From Adiantum capillus-veneris (lineage: Eukaryota > Streptophyta > Polypodiopsida > Polypodiales > Pteridaceae): a stretch of DNA of 64,000 bases. The DNA is taken from NCBI GenBank assembly GCA_014529385.2, contig CM043945.1, positions 91,587,112 through 91,651,111 of the forward strand. The letters run 5' to 3'. Positions 58,961 through 64,000 of this stretch are shown in pieces (positions within the stretch are counted from its first letter, which is position 1; the number at the start of each line of letters is the position of its first letter). The translations under genes were made by a program, and so were the position numbers. The notes beneath the pieces are model-generated. The model saw nothing but the letters and a program-made list of their open reading frames with translations, was not told where the DNA came from and made no database searches.

Positions 58961-59524
58961 GTAGTACAACATTTGAAGCCTAGCAAGCGCATCTTAAAGT
59001 GGACTTTGGAGCTTCAAGAGTATGAGTTTGAGTTTAAAGTGGATCATTCTGTTAAATCTCACTTGGCAGACATAGTGGTACATAAGGGGGGCGAGCTTCC
59101 ATCTTACCCAAGGGTTGACAAGGATGATCATGAAGAGGAAGTAGATATTACAGATGCGTATACATTGATGTTTGATGGTGCATACAGGAAAGTTCTTCAA
59201 AAGGCAAGTGGTGGGGTAGTCATTAAGAACCCAAAAGGCGATGTAATCTTTTCTAGAGCTTACAATCTTGATGAAGCTAAAAGTAACAATGAGGCTGAGT
59301 ACCTCACGCTTTTCCTTGGGTTGAAGCAGTGTGTTGAGTTTGGACTGAAGAGGGTCATTGCAAAAGGGGATGCATTGCTACTCATGAATCAGTTGCTTGG
59401 TTTGTGGAATGTTAAGAAAGACAATTTAAAGAAGTGGTTCTATGGAATCAAGAAGCTTTTGCATGAGTTTGAGAAGATACAGTTTAAGCATGTTCCTCGT
59501 GAGTAGAATAAAGAAGCTGATGAG
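58961..59524 (+). pseudogene. Extra (archaeal-type) RNase H of gypsy element 3
   Basis: After the connection (KWTLELQEYEFEFKVDHSVK, KSHLADIVVHKG) comes a second RNase H fold: DAYTLMFDGAYRKVLQKASG, GVVIKNPKGDVIFSRAYNLD, NNEAEYLTLFLGLKQCVEFG, LKRVIAKGDALLLMNQLLG, then KKLLHEFEKIQFKHVPRE, a TAG at 59504, and NKEADELARDKLDAL. Asp in FDGA, Glu in NEAEY and Asp in KGDALL are in place. Such a dual RNase H is known in the Tat group and probably helps plus-strand primer handling. Confidence 0.85.
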
Positions 59525-60888
59525 TTGGCTAGGGACAAGTTAGATGCCTTGGTAGCTCCTTTAAAGGTCAAGGAAGCCTTGTATGCAGGAAGGGAATCAT
59601 TGCAAGATGTAGAAGTATTTCTTGGTAAAGGGAAATGTCCAGAGGGCATGTCAAAGGTTCCGCGTAAGAGAATAGTTGCAAAAGCAAGAAACTACACATT
59701 GGTAGGTGAGGATCTCATGCTTTATGGCAAGGATAGCATTTTGAGAAAAGTGCCATACAAAGAAGAGATAGGCTTGATTTTGGAGCACTGCCATGAAGAA
59801 ACAGGCCATCAAGGCAAGGATCAGGTTGTCTTTCTTGTTTTGAGAGCAGGTTATTGTTGGCCCTCTATGATGAGAGATGCTTATTCCTGGTGCAAGTCAT
59901 GCCATGAATGCCAAGTGTTTGCAAATCAGAAGCTTTTGGCTGATCCTCAGAAAGCTATAATGTCTTTTGATGCATTTGCAAAATGGGGAGTAGATGCTGT
60001 AGGTCCAATTCCAAGGACCAACAATGGTAAAAGGTATATCCTTGTGGCTGTGGACTATTTGACAAAATGGGTGGAGGCAAGAGCATATAAGATGTAACAG
60101 CAGGAAGAGTGGCCTCTTTTTTATATGAACAGGTGTGTTGCAGGTTTGGAGCTCCTATGGTTATTATTTCTGATCGTGGACCAGGGTTTAGGGAAAAACT
60201 TGTTGCTGCTCTCATGGATAAATTGAAAATTCAGCATAGGCATTCTTCTCCTTACTACCCACAATGCAATGGGTTGGTTGAGAACTGCAATGGTCAAATT
60301 GTAAGGATGCTATCAAAGTATGCTAGAGAGAATCCTAAAGAGTGGGACTTGAACTTGGAAAAGTGTTTGTGGGCTTATAGAACTGCGTATAGAGTGTCAA
60401 CACAGTTTACACCATATGAACTTGTTTATGGAAAAGAAGCTCTTATGCCCATACAAGTGCAGTTGGATGCCTTGAAGTTGTTGTGCAGAATGCAAGGTGA
60501 GCATAGTGACAAGCTGCAAGAAAGAATTCTTTCTCTAGAGTTGCTGCGAATGAATAGAGAGAAAGCTAGTGATTATTATCTTCAACAAGCAGAGACAAGG
60601 ATGGAGAAAATGAATAAGAGGCTGCCAGAGAAAGAAATCAAAGAGGGAGATCTGGTGATGAAGTATGATTCTCGCTTGGATTTTACTTTTCAAAAGAAGT
60701 TGAGGGACAAATGGTTGGGTCCATACATAGTGAAGCATATATTTCCTAATGGCACCTATGAGTTGGAAAAATTGTTTGGTGAACGTTTGCGCTACAGAAT
60801 AAATGGGTATCGATTGAAGAAATATTTTGCGAGAGATGTGGTTCCAGATGCAAATAGTCTCTTGGTTGAGCATAAATGCTCTACCTAG
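59525..60888 (+). pseudogene. Integrase of gypsy element 3
   Basis: Zinc module: HCHEETGHQGKDQVVFLVLR, YCWPSMMRDAYSWCKSCHEC. Core: KWGVDAVGPIPRTNNGKRYI (Asp), VAVDYLTKWVEARA, IISDRGPGFREKLVAALMD (Asp), and YYPQCNGLVENCNGQIVRML with the Glu. The frame shifts by one near 60095. The C-terminal part follows: KYDSRLDFTFQKKLRDKWLG, PYIVKHIFPNGTYELEKL, INGYRLKKYF. Ends at TAG 60886, ten bases before the purine tract. No chromodomain. Confidence 0.92.
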
Positions 60889-60902
60889 AGGGTGGGCAAT
60901 GA
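60889..60902 (+). other. Polypurine tract of gypsy element 3
   Basis: AGAGGGTGGGCAATGA precedes the 3' LTR start TGATAGACC. Confidence 0.7.
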
Positions 60903-62136
60903 TGATAGACCGCTTTTGGCGTGTACAAAGTAGCGTTTATATGCATGGTCATATGTACAAAAAGATGTAAATACATGAATTTGGGAGCTTTGCAAAGTGG
61001 TTTCAAGTTCAAAAAAAGATGCAACGTGTACACATTGTGAATAGTCAGGTTCGTGCGCTAGCAGTCGAACACATGTACATGCCCTTATAGGGTATCGGGG
61101 CCTTCGATATGGTTTTAGGTGGCTTATTTTGGTTCTAGCTAATGTGTTTGAGATTTCTAGAATGTAAATAATGCAAGTGACAAGTGTGGGTACTCTCATC
61201 CCGCTCGAGAAGTTTGACACCTGCGGTAACTGTCTATTTGCGGCGCCTGATCTGCGGTGATACGTGCATCGCCCTGGAAGTGGTCAAAAATTGAATGTGG
61301 GGATGTGGAAATGTGATTTGGGTATCGAGGATCAAGCGTGAAAAATTTGGTCAATTTTGGAATCCGTTTGGGGGTTTTCCTGCGAAAAATGCCCGTCGGG
61401 GGTCAAAACTGGCCAAAACTAGGCCAAAAAAGGTCAAAAAAGGGTCAAAACAGGTGTGAAATGGCTTCAAATTGCCACATCACTCACGGTGCCGTGATGG
61501 TTCCAGCTGAGGGAGTAATTTTGAAGAGCAATATCAACACTTTCACCCCTCTGTGTGTGGGAGGAAGCAGGGTTCCTACAAGTGGTCTAGTGCAGTCCCG
61601 TCGCGTTCCCGTCCTGTTTTTGAGTGTGTGGAGAAGTGAATGAGAGATTTATCTCTTCAATTTTGCACTTGGGAGAGTCTATGGAAGTTCTGAGGTTTAC
61701 ATGGATGTGTGTGTGCAAGGAATTGAGGGAAGAAGGTGCGGCTTTCTGCAAGACTATGTGACCCTGTATCGGTGCCATTAGGGTTGGCGCTACTCCGAAG
61801 AGTCCAACAGAGTGGAGTTTGGTGAAGCTTTTGCAATGGTTTGAGAGTGGCCTTTTGTGGCTGGAGTTTTTGGTTTTTTGATGGTTTTTCTTGTATATTT
61901 TGGTCACCATCAAGCGTGATTTCAAGTGTTGATCACCTCGACTCACCTTGTAGTGTCTGCGGGCAGGCAAGGGCTTGTAGGTCGAGGCGTTTGGAGTTTG
62001 AATTGAGCTTGTGGGTAGAGTTTTTAGGGAGATTTTTGAGTGGTAGTGAGTGAGGTGATAAATTCAAGTAAATTCCTTGTGTTGTGTTGAGTTGTCTGGG
62101 TGTGTGAGTGTGCGCACGACATCTTTTGCTCCATCA
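60903..62136 (+). repeat. 3' LTR of gypsy element 3
   Basis: 1234 bp, matches 53639-54872, followed by ACGT. Confidence 0.96.
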
Positions 62137-62390
62137 ACGTGCTTGCTTCACTAAGCAGATCTTCTCATCTATCAGCTCCTGTTGTAGTAGCTTGACAGCA
62201 TTATCTTCTAAACCATTTAGGCATCTAAAGGTTGTTATGCTTGGTTGTCTCCACGAGCAGTTGATGTCTGATGCTTCTCCAAGATGTTTATCCACTGATC
62301 ATAGATTTCATCATCGTACATGACCATGTGTGCTTCTTTGTTGGCTAATGATTTATGGTTGAACACGATGTTCACCACATTTATAAAGGC
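62137..62390 (-). pseudogene. Host-gene exon next to the gypsy insertion
   Basis: Minus-strand reading from 62390: AFINVVNIVFNHKSLANKEA, then MVMYDDEIYDQWINILEKHQ. A one-base shift (or small intron ending CCTTTAG) leads to CLNGLEDNAVKLLQQELID, EKICLVKQAR. The last codons (GCA CGT) end exactly at the element and continue with GAA at 53634. An intron of 80 bp (62391-62470, GT...AG on the minus strand) would join it in phase to the exon at 62471-63754. Confidence 0.55.
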
Positions 62391-62470
62391 CTTCAAAATA
62401 AATAAAAGAAAATTAACTTTATTTCAAGACATATTTATAACAAAAACAAGCATAGGCAAGTGGAAATTAC

Positions 62471-63754
62471 ATCCCAACTTGCTCGACTCGGATGACCGAT
62501 AGGAACACCTGCCTTGGGTTTTGTTGGTTTAGAATATGCAAGCCATTGACTACGGCCATGCTTCAAGACCTCCACATAAGGCTGGTGTTTCATTGCTGTT
62601 ATTCTCTCCATGTTCTCCATTTTGGAAATTCGAACAACAACCTCTTTCGGAGCGTCTACCACTATCCTTGCAGTTCTAAACTTGTAGAACTCTTTTCTCA
62701 AAGCATACTTAGTGTTGTTGTTACGCAAAAAAGCTCTAGCCGCTATGATGGAATGCTGACCAGCTAGAATCCAGTAGTGGTATGTTGATAGCTTGTCTCC
62801 ATGCACTTCAGCTGTTTGTAAAGGCATTTTTGTAATTGGGTTATACGGCATCAAGTCTGTTGCACTGGAGACTGGCCTAGAGTGCCCTGCAAATTGCTTC
62901 AAGAGATATTTCACATACACATCTGACAATGGTCTGCATTTATAGCCATCTGGTGCAAGGTTGCATTGCTCAATTGGGATCAATTGGGTAAATTGTACAC
63001 CAAATTTAAAATAGTATGAAATTCCGACGTATCCATCTAGCTCACTCTTAGAAGTTTTGGCAACTTCTTTATCAAGATCTTTTTCTTTGGGCTGTATAAT
63101 AGAGTCCAACACAGCTAAGGATGCTGAGTCCACGACCACTGCCACTGAGGGGGTTCCAACTGTTAGGGTTTCAAGTCCACTAGAATCTCCTGCTTCTTGA
63201 GTCTATAAGGATATAACTGAAAGATTTTCTTCGGCCACATTTCCACTATTTTCTCCAAGTGAGGGAGTCTGACTCTCCTAGAGCGTCTTAGATTGATTTG
63301 TTGTACCTCTGTCTTCATTATTTCGCTTTTTATTCTTCTTTGTGCTGCTGAATTTACCTAAATATTGATTCACTTTCTTAAAGCCCTCAATATATAAGTC
63401 TATAAAGTTCTCACTTGGAGTGTCGTCTTGAAGCTCCACCCACCCTGCTTTTGTCATTGTCACTCCTTCATAATCAACCTTCACCAATTTTTGAGCAAAG
63501 GCCACAGGCTCCAACAAGTAGGAGTCACCATTGAGTAGTTTTACTCCGAGGCATGGAGACATTTCAAGATCTGAACAATCTTTCTTTATCTCCTTAACAA
63601 TACCACAGTCCTTGAAGGGCAATTGCTCTTTATCTTGAAACAACAAGTGGAGTTTCTCATCACTTCCACCATTTGGTAAGTGAAAATCTAGATACCAAGA
63701 ACTTGGTGTTGAGCCTGTTGTATCAACTGACTTTGACTTTCTCTTGTGAGACAT
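62471..63754 (-). pseudogene. Host-type gene with a ParB-like domain
   Basis: ATG 63754 opens MSHKRKSKSVDTTGSTPSSW and runs in one frame to 62471, with two TAG stops (63278, 63203) that CAG would explain. The first ~170 residues are unfamiliar (LGVKLLNGDSYLLEPVAFAQ, KVDYEGVTMTKAGWVELQDD). The second part, from about 63100, has QFTQLIPIEQCNLAPDGYKC, RPLSDVYVKYLLKQFAGHS, and YHYWILAGQHSIIAARAFLR. 'I/L-x-G-Q-H-x-x-x-A-A-R' after a proline and R-P-x-x-x-V-x-x-L segment is the ParB/sulfiredoxin-fold signature. In bacteria this fold binds or hydrolyses nucleotides; here the role is unknown. The gene is probably one of a family, now inactive. Confidence 0.55.
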
Positions 63755-63789
63755 TTTTTGTAAAAAGAATGACATATATTTAGAAAAGA

Positions 63790-64000
63790 TGGATATTATT
63801 ACATCCATATGGACCTAGGGCCATAGAGTCCCCTCTATGTGAAACCATGTGGTCCTAGGTCCAAAGGGTGCCAACAAAATGGTTCTACAAGTGTACCTAG
63901 GCCACTCTATGGTAGTGTGATCACATGTTCTCTTATGACATTAGAGGACCCTCAAAGAAGTATCCCTTGAATGGCCTAAATACCCCTTTAGAGCCTCTAC
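63790..64000. repeat. Palindromic repeat units at the right edge
   Basis: TATGGACCTAGGGCCATAGA, then GTGGTCCTAGGTCCAAAGGG and related units of the family at 49060-51130, upstream of the ParB-like gene. Runs off the window. Confidence 0.75.

Larger units (their letters stand above)
53639..62136 (+). mobile_element. Ty3/gypsy element 3 (Tat-like), complete
   Basis: LTRs of 1234 bp each (53639-54872, 60903-62136) begin TGATAGACCGC and end TTTGCTCCATCA, with few differences. The 4-bp flanks ACGT (53635-53638, 62137-62140) are identical. The internal region carries gag, protease, RT, RNase H, an extra RNase H and integrase. The extra RNase H between the first RNase H and integrase is the mark of the plant Tat group. 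An insertion at about 56937-57766 disrupts pol between protease and RT. The whole element sits inside the minus-strand host gene. Confidence 0.96.

Overview
The window looks like a repeat-dense, retrotransposon-rich stretch of nuclear DNA from a land plant with a large genome. A fern or other early-diverging vascular plant is my guess, but the sequence alone does not prove it. The grounds are: plant-type Ty1/copia and Ty3/gypsy elements (initiator-Met-like primer site, one gypsy with the extra RNase H typical of plant Tat elements), nested insertions, AT-rich tandem repeats, microsatellites, and a few broken host genes with an FCP1/HAD-like domain and a ParB-like fold. I see no prokaryotic operons, rRNA, tRNA or CRISPR.

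Layout. 1-2200: minus-strand retroelement start (gag piece, then a 72-codon small ORF, then leader with short tandem repeats). 2836-12087: degraded Ty3/gypsy element 1, plus strand, with unusual domain order (two integrase zinc modules in tandem, a second protease-like domain after integrase, and a post-pol ORF with a membrane segment). 13671-14550: a perfect or near-perfect 24-bp palindrome every 285-286 bp. 14716-17073 plus 22580-23690: an RT-less element with one long unfamiliar ORF, split by a complete Ty1/copia element at 17074-22579 (321-bp LTRs, 5-bp target duplication). 24370-25800: fragment of an element-1 relative. 28441-38487: nearly complete Ty3/gypsy element 2 with 2-kb LTRs. 39318-44225: minus-strand gypsy remnants (gag starts, LTR-like promoter, chromodomain tail) around a large ~150-bp tandem repeat field. 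44745-52690: palindrome-bearing 68-bp repeat arrays around two FCP1-like phosphatase-family genes. 52863-63754: a minus-strand host-type gene with a ParB-like domain, split in its reading frame by complete gypsy element 3 (53639-62136, 1234-bp LTRs, 4-bp target duplication).

Most interesting signal. Each LTR of gypsy element 2 carries two overlapping small ORFs (72 and 70 codons, sharing ATGA) that encode related proteins. A third relative of exactly 72 codons sits upstream of gag in the unrelated minus-strand element at 537-755. The two LTR copies of the first ORF differ at three bases, all silent. This looks like an unrecognised small-protein family carried in retrotransposon leaders.

Almost every element ORF is held open except for single stop codons that C-to-T change explains (CAG/CAA to TAG/TAA, CGA to TGA, TGG to TGA). 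This fits decay of silenced, methylated copies. Most 'CDS' entries are therefore pseudogenes in the strict sense.
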